A stretch of DNA of 64,000 nucleotides from contig JABAKD010000036.1 in assembly GCA_012845835.1 (NCBI GenBank), positions 1,512,501-1,576,500 on the forward strand, written 5' to 3'. The position numbers and the translations under genes were made by a program. Below, piece by piece: positions 63,760 to 64,000 of the stretch (the stretch's first letter is position 1; each line of letters starts with the position of its first letter). The notes below the pieces were generated by a model. The model was not told where the DNA came from. It saw only the letters and a program-made list of their open reading frames with translations, and did no database searches. This DNA comes from Undaria pinnatifida (Eukaryota > Sar > Phaeophyceae > Laminariales > Alariaceae).

Positions 63760-64000
63760 CCAGCTGCGAGATCGAAGATTTTGTCGAAACTCATCTTTGC
63801 AAGCTGTGTGCGATACTCCGATCGCACGTATTACTGGGTGTGTGTCCTCATCAAGGATATAGGTCGGCGACTCCCCTTAAAACTACAGTCTAGCTTGTAC
63901 CAGGGTCAACAGGGTTATGTTAATGGATCTGTGCGCGTAAACTATAAAAACCCGTTTTTGAGGGGGACAAAATCTGATGGCTGTGGAAGGAATGCATCAA
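63760..64000 (+). repeat. Dispersed repeat shared with 13141-13510
   Basis: agctgcgagatcgaagattt, ttgcaagctgtgtgcgatac, ggatataggtcggcgactc and accagggtcaacaggg match the copy in HEM intron 9. It runs off the window. Confidence 0.65.

Overview
This is eukaryotic nuclear DNA. It has spliced genes with long introns, tRNA-derived SINEs, decayed LINEs, foldback elements and a great deal of simple-sequence DNA. The intron-dense, moderately GC-rich genes, the transposon mix and the PPR style suggest a stramenopile, most likely a brown alga of the Ectocarpus type. That assignment is inference; no marker gene fixes it.

Two protein genes face each other. On the + strand, positions 354-39156 hold 27 exons of a HEM/NAP1 (NCKAP1) family gene, a core subunit of the WAVE/SCAR complex that activates Arp2/3 actin nucleation. 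The first ~75 residues lie left of the window. The 27 exons join in phase to 1,131 residues ending at a TGA, with GT-AG introns except one GC-AG. On the - strand, positions 55149-43444 hold a pentatricopeptide-repeat (PPR) protein of about 1,232 residues in three exons. The 4.3 kb between the two 3' ends carries minisatellite DNA and a LINE fragment.

The most striking pattern is a set of 'exon echoes' inside the HEM introns. Many exons have diverged partial copies beside them, and the copies are polar: upstream copies carry the 5' part of the exon with its acceptor and upstream intron, and downstream copies carry the 3' part with its donor and downstream intron. I count about 30 such copies around 13 exons. 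The simplest reading is repeated tandem duplication across splice junctions, which lengthens introns while leaving the original exon intact. I know of no named description of this polar arrangement.

Intron 17 (23196-29551) also holds, on the opposite strand, a recognisable NADAR (YbiA-like) domain exon, with its own 66-bp duplicated 3' end. Mobile DNA includes a 248-bp near-perfect palindromic MITE with TAA target duplications, a SINE with a perfect 10-bp target duplication, a second SINE family on both strands, a frame-broken LINE (59.1-61.4 kb) with two 3'-end fragments elsewhere, and several families with inverted ends. The palindrome TACCWGGTA recurs far more often than chance predicts.

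From 55.2 to 64 kb I find only repeats, LINE and transposase remnants and unrecognised ORFs. Many long ORFs in the window are translations of simple repeats and are not reported as genes.
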